From positions 2,698,021 to 2,762,020 of the forward strand of contig PTFA01000055.1 in NCBI GenBank assembly GCA_003342895.1: 64,000 bases of DNA, in the 5' to 3' direction. Both the position numbers and the translations under genes were made by a program. Below, piece by piece: positions 25,659 to 36,639 of the stretch. Below the pieces are notes generated by a model. It worked only from the letters and a program-made list of their open reading frames with translations, was not told the DNA's origin and made no database searches. The stretch's first letter is position 1; each line of letters starts with the position of its first letter. This DNA is from Casuarius casuarius (taxonomy: Eukaryota; Chordata; Aves; Casuariiformes; Casuariidae).

Positions 25659-25704
25659 CACACACATGTGCGCGCGCACACACACACACACACTCCCCCC
25701 CCCC
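25659..25704. repeat. Alternating CA/TG/CG microsatellite followed by C10
   Basis: From 25659 to 25692 pyrimidine and purine alternate without a break: CA units, then TGTG, then CG units, then CA units again. The centre (25667-25680) is a perfect 14-bp palindrome. After a short interruption, ten consecutive C lie at 25695-25704. Alternating CG/CA tracts are the classic Z-DNA-forming sequence, and C-runs can adopt other non-B forms. Confidence 0.9.
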
Positions 25705-25709
25705 GGAAG

Positions 25710-27315
25710 GGTCATGCGTCTGTCCTCTGCGGTACAGGAAAAGCTTTGAAATCTCAGAAAGCTTTATGGGACTGGAAAAAACACTTCCTGACCAACCCGA
25801 GTGGTGCGTTCAAAAATGCTGATTATTAAGCGTTATGCAGTTCAGGGAAGAGGCCAAATTTAGCTTGCCATGCCTGCTAACCCCTGCAAGCCCGTAGGGG
25901 TTCTGGACATGGCTACCTGAGAAAAGCTCTTTCTGGAGCAAAAGAGAACAGCCTTCCCTCAAGGCATTCAGGTTTAGCAATCACTTTGTGCTCCGACATT
26001 TTTGGGAAGTCAGGTTCCTGTGAGCGGGTAATCTACCTCTAGTGAGAGGAGGTTTTATGAGGTTGCTCACTTAACATACTGGATTACCATCTTCTCTTAC
26101 AGACATTTTTACTGAAATATTGAGAATTTAGTTGCAACTAGAAAATAGAAAAGAAGTTTTTTTAAGTCTAATTACTTTGAGCTGCAGTGTATGGCTTTTC
26201 TTTATTTTTGTCAAGCACAGACTACTTGCAATTGATACAGAAAGAAGAAAAAAAGGAAAAGGAGATATAGAAAGAAGAAAGAATGGCACCGTAATATCAG
26301 TGGAGCACAAACTAAGCTGTCATATACGTAGAGAACATCCAACATAACAAAGTGTTCATCTCTTCATGTGACTTCTAGATACTTTTTTCCAGTGCAAACA
26401 CTGATAGTCATATCGAAACAAAAATAATCAATAAAGATAGCCAGGCTATTTTCTCCTTACTCATTTGTAAAATGCCACATAGCCATTTATACAGCACACT
26501 GTAAAAAACAGATAACAAGAAGACATTGAAAAGGCAGCACTTTCATGGCATTAACCTGATTTGCTCTTGAATACAGAACATTCTTTATAAAACAGCAAAC
26601 TGAGCAACACAAGAATCTACAAACTATAACAGACTCTTGCAAAAGAGCTGAAGCTTTATCTTAATGTACATCTGCAATTATAAAGGTTGTGAGAAAGCTG
26701 TGAAATAAACCGCAACCCTAGAGGACCTGGTTCTGTAGATCTACTCTATTATGAGCAGAAGGGAACTGACAAAAAAGTTTTTATATGAAGTTCAGAAAGC
26801 ACTGAAAATTGAAAAACAGGCTCCTACGTTCTTTGTGTACCCAAACAATTTCCCAGAAAGATTTCAAGATTTACAGTTAGCTTTTGTACTGAAAAGAAAG
26901 GAAAGATAGTAACCTTTAGAGTGAGTGACAGCACTGTGAAAACATAATACTGTGTGAAAACATATTATATTGCATATTGCATCATGAGGTGGTTTAATTA
27001 ATTAGACAATATTAGTTTCTGTTGACATCAAGTATTCCTACTTTACCAAGTCAAATTATAGACAGTTTCGCAATCAGAACAAAATGTTTTTCACTAGAGA
27101 AAAAATAGGTAATTATGTTTTAACATCGTGGCCCCACTTCTTAGGTTGTATTAACCCACATTCTGTGAGAGATTAGTGGAATGAATTTTACCTTGGATCT
27201 CTACCAGCCAAGACTTCCTCTGCATTCAGAGAATTATGATTTCATATATTAAAAGAAAAAACAAGCTTCGTCAGAGCTGCAAATTGGGTACTCCTTCATC
27301 TGCATAATTTGTTGG
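25710..27315. other. Gene-free AT-rich sequence
   Basis: I see no gene. A purine-rich 30-bp-period duplication lies at 26234-26280 (gatacagaaagaagaaa, then gatatagaaagaagaaa). An 18-bp-period partial duplication (tgtgaaaacata) lies at 26935-26964. The rest is unstructured. Confidence 0.65.
26234..26280. repeat. Imperfect purine-rich duplication, 30-bp period
   Basis: gatacagaaagaagaaa at 26234-26250 recurs as gatatagaaagaagaaa at 26264-26280, one difference in 17 bases. The whole stretch is almost purely purine. Confidence 0.8.
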
Positions 27316-27320
27316 ATAAA

Positions 27321-27552
27321 TAGTGTGGTCTGGCAGCTAGTGAAAGGGCTGGGAGACACATCTCCCAGGTTCTGTGCCCATTTTTGCTACCAGATTACTT
27401 TATGAACACTCAAAAATCCCATAGCCTTTCTGTGTCTCAGTTTCCTGCTTTATCAATAAATACGATAATAACTTCACCTTTGTAAGGAGTTTGGAGAGCT
27501 ATGGGTAAAAGGTGTTATCTTCATCCTACACTCTTATCATTGTTATCGTTAA
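27321..27552 (+). repeat. Near full-length MIR-type SINE
   Basis: All parts of an amniote MIR-like SINE appear in order. There is a tRNA-derived head with a degenerate A box near tagtgtggtctggcagctag (27321-27340) and a B-box-like ggttctgtgcc at 27368-27378. The core ctgtgtctcagtttcctgc is at about 27430-27448. The tail is tgtaaggagtttggagagc at 27481-27499, then aaaggtgttat and an ATT-rich end. The consensus end is 'tgtaaagtgctttgagatct ... aaaagcgctatataa ... attattatt'. The copy is diverged and surely inactive. It lies about 120 bp from the 3' end of a CR1 copy. Confidence 0.8.
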
Positions 27553-27760
27553 TGAAAAGACTGGTTGTGATATATGCAGGAAGGAAACTATCTAAATTTA
27601 AGTCTTAGTAGCTGGTGTCTTCTGAATCACATGGTGGAGGAGGTTTTGCACAGAAACAGTTTAAGTAACATAAAATCACAGAAATGTAGAATCAGAAAGG
27701 ACCTGTTACATTCCCATGCTGTAAGGCAGTATCAAGCATACTCCCAGACAGCAATTGTCC

Positions 27761-27795
27761 AGGGATAGGGATATCCCTGGATATCCCTGGATATA
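27761..27795. repeat. Small tandem/palindromic duplication of atccctggat
   Basis: Inside the CR1 copy, the unit atccctggat occurs twice in overlapping tandem, next to its near reverse complement (agggat). It probably arose by replication slippage. Confidence 0.75.
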
Positions 27796-28412
27796 GGAAT
27801 AGGGATGATAGGAATGCCACTATGTTCCTAAGTAATCTATTCAAACATTAACTATCCCTATAGTCAGAAAAGTTTTCCTCGTATCTAACTTCACTGACTA
27901 TAAATTAAACTTCTTGCATCTTTTTCCACTCTTAGTGAAGCTGGCACACAGTTGATTCGTGTCTTTTGTTCTATGTTTAGCTAACATGTCCCTTTTCAAT
28001 GCTCTTTTTTTCTATTCGGAATAACTCCAGCGCCTCACAAACTGTGTTTTCTTTTCTTGTTATCTCCGATCTTCTTTGGACTCTCTCTTATTTGTTTACA
28101 ACTTTAAGTGCTGCGTCCAAATGTAGAAACTTCATTCCAGCTGAGAGGCCTCACCCAAGCAAATACAGCAGAATAATTACCTCCCATGACTTTCACATGA
28201 TGCTCCTGTTAATATATAATGGAATAACATTTGCCATTTTTGCAACAGCCTCACACTGTTGACTCCACTATAACCCTGATATCCTGTGGCAAGGCTACTG
28301 CCTACTCATTTTGCATTTTACAGACCTCTGTGTCCTAACTATAGTGTCACACCTGTCTTACTAAATGTCATCTTGCTCATTTTCAATCCTTTCCCCAGTC
28401 TAGCAAGTCCGT

Positions 28413-28458
28413 CCTTTCTTTCTTTCTTCTTTCTTTCCCTCTTTCTCTCTTTCTCTCC
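28413..28458. repeat. CTTT/CT-rich polypyrimidine microsatellite
   Basis: An almost pure pyrimidine tract is built from CTTT and CTCT units, within the CR1 copy. It is absent from the family consensus as I remember it, so it is a later expansion. Confidence 0.85.
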
Positions 28459-28699
28459 AAAGTTTTCCAAAGTCTGAGCAATCTTTTTTAGCCTATTTTG
28501 TAGCTATGTGTTTTATTCCCTCATCAAAATTATAACTGAAAATACTGAATTTAGAGGGTCTAGTACAGACCGCTGTAGGCATCTAATTAACCTCAGACTA
28601 TTGATGGAATATTTCTGAATACAACTTTTCCAGCTAATTATGAATCAAATGTAATGCACATCATATGTCCTTAACTAGCTTATTATGTGAGGAAGAAAG

Positions 28700-31520
28700 T
28701 TATATTAGCAAGAGAGAGAGAACACAGAGTAACAGTTCTTTAAAAGAAACACTACTGCAGTGTTGAAAATAAGGATTATTTTCATTATATTTTCATCGTA
28801 TTTTAAGCTTTAAAAAAGACAGCAGTGAACTGATTTGAAGTTATCCATTGCTATTTGTATGCTTAATCCCAAAACTCTCATACTGGGGCAGCCAATATTT
28901 CCACAGTCACTGAATTTTTAACTTTGTTTTCATGAATGCCAGTGTGTTCCAGTGAATTTCAAATACGATGTATGTCGCTGGGTTTGCACTGGCCTCAGCT
29001 CAGGGCTGGATGGATCTTTGACCTCTCAGTCTCTTCTTGGGCCTTCAGGTGACCAGGCTCTTGTCTCCACGTCCTTATAGCAAACCTTTGCAGCTCATTC
29101 CTCCCCTCTCAGGGTAGCAGCCTCCCTCCTACCAACGGTATTTGCCTTACAGGCTCAGCCCAATGCAGCTGCCTTGCAAGACATCCCTTTAGGAGCTGTG
29201 ACCACAATGATCCCCAGACAGGCTTTTTATAATAGCATCGTTTAATTTCTATAGTAGTCGCCACAGTAAGCAAGGATTGAGATCATGACATGACAGTCCG
29301 CACTTCCACAGCCCCTTGGAGGAAGGAAAGGCTCACCTCATGCTGCATATTGCAGGATTTTTGGGTGCCCCAGCCACTCTGGGACCTGTACCAGGAAGTG
29401 AGACCCCCTGCAGCATGAAGCCTGGGAGTGGCCTAGCAGCAGGGCCGGGCTCCAGGGCACGGGAGGGAGCAAAAGACCTTCTCCATCTGCATCCTGCCTT
29501 GAGCGTGGTAGCTCAGGCTTTATCCGCCCCACGGCTCTCCTTTCCTCCCTCCTTATGCCAGGGAAAGAAGCTATCTCAGAGTGATCAAAAAGGTAAAGGA
29601 GACTTTGTCACCATCCCATGAAGTGCCAGTGCACAGGGACATCCAAGCCAAAGAGCTCCCTGCCCATCTGTGTGACCCCTGCTTTTGGTGGGACCAGTCC
29701 CTGTGTCATCCAGGAGCAATCAGCACAAACGGCACAATAATCACGGCTTTTTCACCAGCTTCAGGTGAAGTTTAAATGTTTTACAGTCATGTCAAAAATG
29801 GAAACCCAAGAGAAACTTTACAATCTAGTCCCATTTGCAGAGGCTTTGGGTGTCCTATTGCTCCCACTGAGTACATTTTAAATTACAAAGACACAATCAT
29901 ACAGCATGGCAGTTTTCAGTAACTGCTGGCCCCTAGACACATACTCCGCCAACTAAATTGGTACATCCTCAAAAGTATAGGAATTATGTAGCTATACAAA
30001 CAGAGGAACTTCCACTGGAGATAGAAACACGGGCAGAGAAAATCAGTAGGTCAATACAGTACGTTACTTTGCCCTTTGGAGACAGTCCAGATCACTTCTG
30101 AGTTGATTCATTTTCATAAACACTGTGGTTTGTGCCTGCACCCAGCTTCCTTAAAACCCAGCTAACTATCTTCTTGCCTTTCTCCTTTTATCATTAGAGG
30201 TGTAAAACATCAGAATGGCAGAATTTTACTCCTATTTTGCAGTGATGTAACAGATTACCCTTGGCAGATGCACTGGAGAATCAGGGTATCTTCCAAAAAT
30301 GTACTGTTCAACGACAGGCCTGATGTTACATCTTTAATGTGGCAGATATGGAGCAGTTTATAATACACAAAGTGCAGTCATCACATTTCCATGCTGAGCC
30401 ACTAGAGCCAGACAAGTGGAAATTCAGCTCCCCCAGTCCTTCCCTGGAAACAAAGGAGAAAGACACACCTAGAGAAAAACAACAGAGCAAGCTGTTTTTG
30501 GATACCACATTAAGGCTAAATGCCGCCTAGCCTCTGCTGAAGACGTTCTGAACATTGCAGCTGAGTCAATAATGTCTTTCAGATAGGCTTATTCTTTTGC
30601 AGGCAATTACCCAAGCCAACACTTGGAGCAATCAATCGCAGCCCATGGAACTGGCTTTTGTAGGTTGCTCGCTGTTAGCCACAAGGTAAATTGCAGCTGG
30701 TTCTGCATCAGTGCAGAAAGTGAGCACCATACAGCAAGCATGCTATAAACTCACCTCTGAACGACAACTTTGAGACAGACGAATTGACAGAAGTGACTGA
30801 TTATCACTGTCATCATGTGGAACTGCTGAAATCCTTGTGGGCTGGAGTTCAAGCCTCCCTGCACCTTAGGGGTTTTCCTGCACTAATGCAAACTCTGCTC
30901 TCAAAGACCCCTTCCACTCTGCCAGCGCTTCCTCTTGGACACTGCTGCAGATCAATGATCTAACAGGGACACAGGGAATGGCAGCACAATGTTTTCAAAT
31001 GGCTTGCTGGTTGTGGATGTGCAAAATTTGCATTGAGTTCAAGCAAATCCCACATGCAAGCCGGCCAGCTGAGCAGGGAAGTGCCAGTCCATAGATGTAA
31101 ATATTTTGCCATACGCTAAGTCCACCATTCAGTTGCTCCAAGAACCTCTCTCAAACGTGCTTTATTCTCTTGTCCTATTGCTGCAAAGAGCACCTTGAGC
31201 ATTTTGCCTGTTTTCAGTAGACCTTCCTGTGGCAGTTAAACCTGCAGTGCACAATTGATTTCACTCACTAAAAAAGGCACCTACGACAGCTAACAGTTCA
31301 ATAAGCCACGGACATAGTTTATGATGAGGATACCAATCTTTTGGTTTTGCTACTTGTACTTCTTGCAAACCTGCCTTCAGTTGCTGATGTTTTAAAGTTA
31401 CAATAACAGTTTATTCAAGGTAGGGGAAAATAAAAACACCTTGCCATAAATCACAGTTGGTCAGGAAGTAGAAAGGTAGTTTAAACCAAATTTTTGTGCC
31501 ATGGGGAGGATGGAAAGGCT
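28700..31520. other. Gene-free sequence, possible minor repeat debris
   Basis: No gene is supported. Around 29240-29300 the sequence (agtagtcgccacagtaagca, then ttgagatcatgac) weakly recalls the tail of the MIR-like amniote repeat, but the match is too poor to call. The 101-codon plus-strand frame at 29316-29621 has no recognisable product and overlaps a minus-strand frame. Confidence 0.55.
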
Positions 31521-31524
31521 GAAG

Positions 31525-31622
31525 CTTGTCCCTTTGAAAATGTTCAAGCAGCTGTAGCAAATGGAGGGAGCAGATGATCTCCCAAGCTCCTTCCGGCCAC
31601 ATATTCTCTGGTTCTGTGAATA
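31525..31622 (+). mobile_element. CR1 LINE 3'-end fragment
   Basis: The sequence gcagatgatctcccaagctc (31570-31589) followed by cttccggccacat and ctggttctgtgaa has the order of the CR1 3' terminus. The remembered consensus reads 'gactagatgacctcnngaggtcccttccagcccta ... gattctatgat'. The preceding gttcaagcagctgtagcaaa fits 'ttaagagcaggttagacaaa'. It is short, diverged and in the opposite orientation to the two longer CR1 copies. Confidence 0.6.
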
Positions 31623-31629
31623 CCAAAGT

Positions 31630-33000
31630 AACTTCTTAAAGCCAGTTGTGCAGTCTGCACTTATAGATATGGTTAATTCATAAGTTTGTCCATTAATAAT
31701 AAAGCAGAACATCGCTACAGAGAGAATATTGTACTTATTACCAACAACTCTCCAGAGATCTGTGGCATGCAGGATTCTGCTTCTCTTAATAAATAATATA
31801 TAACTCTGTTTGTTATTTCTATAATATTATGCCATTAAAAAAGATCTCATTTAACCAGCTCTGCTCATCATCTTTCACCTGCTGTATAATTGCTGTGGTT
31901 TGTTGAGAGAGGATTGCTAATCTCCCTTTGCCTGCTCTGTAAAACAAAGTCAATCTCTTCTCTCTTGACTGTTATATGGCTCCTTTTTCAAAGGGGACAA
32001 CATTTACACTGCACCTGATATATTATCCAATATCCAAATGAAAGGCTGAACTTGGCCAACACATCTCCACAGATCATTCATTGCTCTCCTGAATACCTGT
32101 GTGTGTCCATACTGTAATGCATCCTTTAAGTTGCTTTGTAGTAACATGCTGTACTGCTTTCTATTTCACATAAGATAATTAGAAACTCTGAAGGAGACAA
32201 ACCAGAGCTATTACCATTTTTAGCTGCCCACACTTTAAAAGGTGATAGCATACAAAAATGAAGGAAGATAAAAATATGAAATTTCAGAAAGCTAGAGTCT
32301 CTTCTGCTTTAACCCTGCACGGCCTTTTTGCTCTGAGCTGGGGAAGGCGGAGGTATATGAGGTGTGTTCAGAGAATAATTTGCCCACACTGTACAGTGCA
32401 GTATCATTTGGATTTGGGTGCCTGAGAGTCCAAGATCAAGACTATGTTGCCATGCAAACAGAGTGGCAACTTTTACCTTATGACATGTACCTGACATGAG
32501 TAGGGTAGACATATGTCTCGGGTAGGAACCTGATAATTTGCTTCCCTGAAAGAGAAATATTTCTTTAAATCACTGATGTGCTATGACATGGTGTCAGATT
32601 ATATCAGGGCATTTTCCATAAACTAGTTTTGCATAAGTGTGAGATGCTGTCCACAACAAGCTCACAACTGAACTGGATAAATATTTAAATTACTTAAATA
32701 TTTAATTTGTGGGCTGCTTACCAATATCAATTTCAATTCTCTTGGGTTTCCCAGGATAATCCAGCATATCTCCTCTTCTTGCCCATGACTAATTGTCTGA
32801 GGCCTAAATATATACAGAATGTCTGTATTCTGTGCACTTATCCACAAGGGCCTTATCAACAAAGAAATCTCCTGTTTGGTTTTCACCAATATTGTTCAAC
32901 ATGAGGATAGAATACATATATTAAAATCATAGCCATGCTGTTACTTGAAAAGTGTATGTGTACACATATGTACACATATCTCTTATGTATTATGTATTAT
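31630..33000. other. Gene-free AT-rich sequence
   Basis: No gene or nameable repeat is present apart from a small tandem array at its right end: tgtacacata twice at 32959-32978 and ttatgta twice at 32983-32996. Frames are short. Confidence 0.65.
32959..33000. repeat. Two small adjacent tandem repeats
   Basis: The 10-bp unit tgtacacata is repeated perfectly twice, then the 7-bp unit ttatgta twice plus a partial copy. Both lie within about 42 bp and are simple slippage products. Confidence 0.9.
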
Positions 33001-33034
33001 CTCTCATCTAGGAGCTGGTTTTGACCCCATCTCA

Positions 33035-33078
33035 GGCACTGGAAAAACTTCTGTTAACTTAAGTGGGGCAGGATCATA
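33035..33078. repeat. Fragment of archosaur palindromic repeat
   Basis: ttctgttaacttaagtgggg (33049-33068) followed by caggatcat resembles one arm of the 'cattgacttcaatggggcaggatcnggcc' repeat. It is short and diverged, so the call is tentative. Confidence 0.35.
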
Positions 33079-33267
33079 AACACAGGGAGAGAGAAATCTG
33101 GGAAAGTCCCCATCTCCAGAATGGAGACATGAATAATGGTGTTAAGATTTATGTTCCAGATCTTTTTATGCTTAGATTCCCACCAGGATGGGATGTTTAG
33201 ATGTGTCACATTAGACCAGCCATGGAAGCCAGCCACAATATTTACTGTGCTGGCTTTCATCATTCCC

Positions 33268-33352
33268 AGTAGGGAGATCCTATTATTCTATTTTAAAGAG
33301 GGGAAACTGAGGCATCAAGAGATTAAATGGTTTGCCCAGATCACCACAAGAA
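33268..33352 (-). repeat. MIR-type SINE core
   Basis: The phrase aaagaggggaaactgaggca (33295-33314), then agagattaaatggtttgccc and a short 'agatcaccacaag', is the reverse complement of the MIR core 'gggcaag ... taacctctctgtgcctcagtttcc'. Only the core survives. The orientation is minus. Confidence 0.7.
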
Positions 33353-33609
33353 ATCTTTGGCAAAAATGTCTGGCCAAAATCCTCCATGGTATATAATAAT
33401 GTCTTTAAAACAACCATACATGTCATCGAATTAGAACAAGATATTGACAATGATCATACTAGTGAGACATTTTAAGATGGGTTCCAGAAATCATGACAAT
33501 TGGATAGATCAGGAAACAATTGTCTATATATAGGTGAAATAGCATATCTTGCTAACACAGTTCACAAGCTTTCTGAGACCTATCTAGCTCTGCCCTTGTG
33601 AAAAGCAAA

Positions 33610-33646
33610 GAGGCTGATCCTAGAATCACTCGAAGTGACGGAAATC
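33610..33646. repeat. Fragment of archosaur palindromic repeat
   Basis: aggctgatcctagaatcact (33611-33630) followed by cgaagtgacggaaat follows the pattern 'ggcctgatccaaagcccattgaagtcaatggaaa'. It is short, so the call is tentative. Confidence 0.35.
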
Positions 33647-34063
33647 ATAACAGCAGCTGTTTGCCTTATGAATTTACAGGTGGAGATGCATAATGCACCC
33701 TATCCTTTTGTGGACGTGGCCACACAAATGCTAAACAGATGAGGAACAGGCCAAGATGCTCAGTGGTGCTGCAAAAATTGTCATGGACGTTTTCAGAAAT
33801 TCCAGCTGCCAATTCCACAGCACACAGACCTCCTTTGCTGACTCCACAGCATCTTTAAGGGAGAGAAAAAGAGCCATTTTAATGCCACAGTGACAGACAG
33901 ACTGTTAACTTGCCAGACCAGCACTACATGGTAAACATACTACAAGGAGAATTTCAGAATGGATCTAAATGTGAGTGGATCAGTCCATTAAACAAAGATA
34001 TCCAAACCAAGTTGAAAGATTTGGGTGAGACTCAAAACAGCACTGAGGAGCTTCAGTGAAGCA

Positions 34064-34115
34064 CACATGGATTTCAGGTGCCTATCTGCAAGAAAACAAT
34101 TTTTCAAAAAACCTG
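34064..34115. repeat. Old amniote repeat fragment (GCCTA family)
   Basis: catggatttcaggtgcctat (34066-34085) followed by aatttttcaaaaaacctgac resembles 'tggatttaggtgcctaacttta ... tttttgaaaatcttggcc', the phrase seen more clearly at 61.66 kb. The copy is diverged. Confidence 0.4.
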
Positions 34116-34269
34116 ACTAACCTGCTGAGGCACTTGAAATACCATAAGCACTTACAGTTTCTGGTAAAAACATCCTTAGGCAACTGTAGCTGTGCTATCT
34201 TGCATGCCCAATAGCATTACTCTCTTGGATGGTCTATCTAGTTACCTATCTCTTTGCCTATGGCTCTTT

Positions 34270-34324
34270 CAGATTCAGAAATTAAGTGCCCCTGTGCCTA
34301 AATCCCCTGAAGATCATGATTTTT
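34270..34324. repeat. Old amniote repeat fragment (GCCTA family)
   Basis: attaagtgcccctgtgccta (34281-34300) and aatcccctgaagatcatgat (34301-34320) recall 'cttaggcacctaaatccctttgaggatctgggcc'. It lies 155 bp from a similar fragment and may be part of the same decayed element. Confidence 0.4.
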
Positions 34325-34711
34325 TATGCATACTAGAACACACCTAAGACAAACTGAGAAACTACATCTATTCTAGTAAAGAAAATGTTTCTCTAACCCT
34401 CAGGCCAGCCAGCACAGCGCAGCATGCATTTATATGGCTTCACTCTGTCTCCAAGGACGGGTGGCCACACTCAAATGCCTACCGGGAACAGTCCCCGGCC
34501 CGTGCTGACCCTGAACCGGACCTGGGCTGCCAGCGACACTGTGGCTTGTTAACAGCCAAAACCACGCTGGGGCAGCTCTAGCAGTTTAACCATATGGGCA
34601 ATAGCGTGCTGCTGCTCAGGCCTAGGCCTGGCCCTGTTTCGTTTATTTGTGTAGATGTAGTCAGACAACTCCATTCAGGATGGCTCTCGCCTATTTTAGG
34701 ATGCTCCTGGG

Positions 34712-34850
34712 TAGACTCCAGCCTGCTGGTTAGGGCATATACCTGGGAATGAGGAGAAAGAATTCAACGCACAAGATCACATCCCTATTTGTCAGACTAT
34801 AGCAGAGATCACCACCTTTTTGCTTGTTGAAGCAGGATCTCTGCACAACC
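34712..34850 (+). repeat. tRNA-derived SINE remnant
   Basis: gcctgctggttagggcatat (34721-34740), then acctgggaatgaggagaaag, matches the head of amniote tRNA-derived SINEs: 'gctggttagggcactcacctgggaa ... gggag', an A-box-containing region. A degenerate B-box area (aattcaacgc) follows at 34761. Later agcagagatc and agcaggatctctgca fit the second half. It is a fossil, not a tRNA gene. Confidence 0.55.
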
Positions 34851-34999
34851 AATAATGAAAATACAATGACTCCAAAAGGAAAGCTGGTAAGAGGATGTTG
34901 GCTATGCAGCTAGTGATGATGGTGCTCAGTTGGGGTGTGGAGAAATATCGTTTCTTTTCAGATCATGTTCCCCTAATCTTAAGCATAAACAACAAAAAT

Positions 35000-35730
35000 A
35001 AAATTTCAGATTTCAGATAGAAACTGGAGATGTACATTTTGATTTTTCAGAGCAGTTGGAAGTGCACTGAGGACAGCAGTTATGATATGGAAATTATCTC
35101 CACAGTTCCCTTGCCAGCTTCCTGTTGCCTACTGCCAAGGCTACCACTACTTGCTCTGTGGTATTTTCATCTGTTAAATTGTGTTTTGTTTTTTTCCATT
35201 TACAGACAGATTAGAGCTACAGGAATATGTTGAAATGAGCTGTGCCCTTCTTTCCAAAAGCAACAGCTAGCTATTGATTCTCACAAGCTTCAGGCAGCAC
35301 CTCTGCTTGCAAAATACAAAGTGGGATCCTGACTAGAAAGGATCTTCATTTCCTGTAGATCTCAGCTCATTTGCTCCAAAGACAGAGGGTGTATGTTAGA
35401 AGTCCTAGCCCTCCATGTCCTGTCAGGGAAGGCCCAGTGGCACCACAAAGCCTGCAGAGAATGGCCGCTCTCTGGGATGCATAAATGACAGACTGCTGGA
35501 AGATCTGGCCTGAAGCATGAGGAGGAGTTTGTAAGAATGTCTTTTTGCACCACTGTGTTTCACTCTATGTTTGACATTGCAATTATGGTAGAGAAAACTT
35601 TTCAGCACTCCTTCAACAAAAGACTGGATTAGTGAATAACCTCAGTCTCAGCAGAGATGTGGAAATTCCCCCTTGTGAGCTCTGCTCTGAGCCATTTGAG
35701 TTGAGGATCGACAATAGCATTTCTTTTCAG
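35000..35730. other. Gene-free unique sequence
   Basis: I see no supported gene. The open frames of 60-67 codons have no recognisable product, and no repeat can be named. Confidence 0.6.
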
Positions 35731-35734
35731 CCTA

Positions 35735-36010
35735 GGAAGGATTAAGGAGAGAGGACAAGGATAAGAAAGTAGGACAACGGGAAAAAGAGGTAGGGAAAGT
35801 GACCTCCTTATGATGAGCAATGACAGTATAGATACTGTGATGAGAGCAGAAGTGGGCTTCCCTTCTGGGAACCGAGTATATAAGAGTGAGGAGGCAATGA
35901 AGCCAGAGCAGAGTGGGCTTTTCAAGAAAAAGAGGGGGACAGAGGGGGAACATTTCTGAAAAAAAATCTTCTCAGATTGGAAATAGCAAAGAAAGAAGAT
36001 AGATGAAGAA
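35735..36010. repeat. Purine-rich stretch
   Basis: The plus strand is dominated by A and G for about 270 bp (gagagaggacaagg, gggaaaaagaggtaggg, aaaaagagggggacagaggg). The opposite-strand frames of 73 and 98 codons here are a consequence. Similar skew returns at 36640-36830 and 37080-37500. Confidence 0.6.
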
Positions 36011-36184
36011 GGATGTGGGCAGGAGCTGGTGAGTTTCTGCCAAGTCCTCTTATTTTTATTTGCTGTTTCATCGTCTTTGTTTCAGTGGAGTCAAAGGCCA
36101 ATATTGGTTAAGGGACCCTATTGCACAAGCTGTTACATTAAAAAACACAGATCTGTCACTTAAGGGTGAAGTGTCAGGCTGCCA

Positions 36185-36480
36185 AATCCTGAGGCGGTGG
36201 ACCAGGCCCATACCCTGCAACCTCATCTCCCAGCTAGCAGCTTCTCCTGCCGCCCCGTCGGGGAGAATGGCTGCAGCTTCCCGCTGCAGAGGGCCCTGGG
36301 ACCGGGAGGGCCCAAGGCGGCTGGCTGGGGGACACAGCCGAGCCCCTCTCCAACCCCTTCCTGCCACTTCAGAGCAGCCGGGACCCCCCAAAAAGCACCC
36401 CAGCACAGGCCTGAAGGACTGCCTAGTCCTTCCTTGGCCTCTCCTACCCACTCCTTGCTCTTGAGCCATTTGCAGCAGTC
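36185..36480. other. Short GC-rich patch
   Basis: About 300 bp of raised GC content with roughly eight CpG pairs sits in the middle of the purine-skewed region. Frames are open on both strands (134 and 118 codons plus, 204 codons minus at 36068-36682). The products are low-complexity and match no family I know. Confidence 0.5.
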
Positions 36481-36639
36481 TGGGAGTGGAAGTTTCTTCT
36501 TGCTTCTCTGGGCAGCTCAGGCTCAGGGGGAGGGCTTTCCTCCCGGGGGCTAAACCCCAGGCACCTGACATCAGCATCTCCTGGGAGGAGAACAGACTCC
36601 AGGGAGGGCCAATCTGCCCAATGATGTATTTCTGTGGAG

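Larger units (their letters stand above)
27670..28690 (-). mobile_element. CR1 LINE, 5'-truncated copy (3' end at the left)
   Basis: The left edge shows aaaatcacagaaatgtagaa, the reverse complement of a CR1 3' terminus. Moving right, the sequence follows the antisense strand of an amniote CR1: a 'lost-potency' 3' region, then gccatttttgcaacagcctc (about 28230-28250) and acactgttgactcc. Around 28555-28680 comes the segment encoding the C-terminal part of reverse transcriptase. Stops and indels are everywhere, so it is dead. It is interrupted by a CTTT-rich tract (28413-28458) and a small local duplication (27761-27795). The plus-strand frame of 87 codons at 27999-28262 is antisense to it and not a gene. 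Confidence 0.85.

Noticed and set aside
27999..28262. Plus-strand frame of 87 codons with a membrane-protein look
   Set aside because: It is exactly antisense to the CR1 copy. The hydrophobic residues come from reading the reverse strand of its AT-rich 3' part.
29240..29300. Possible tail of a MIR-like repeat
   Set aside because: Only scattered words fit, and the alignment needs several gaps.
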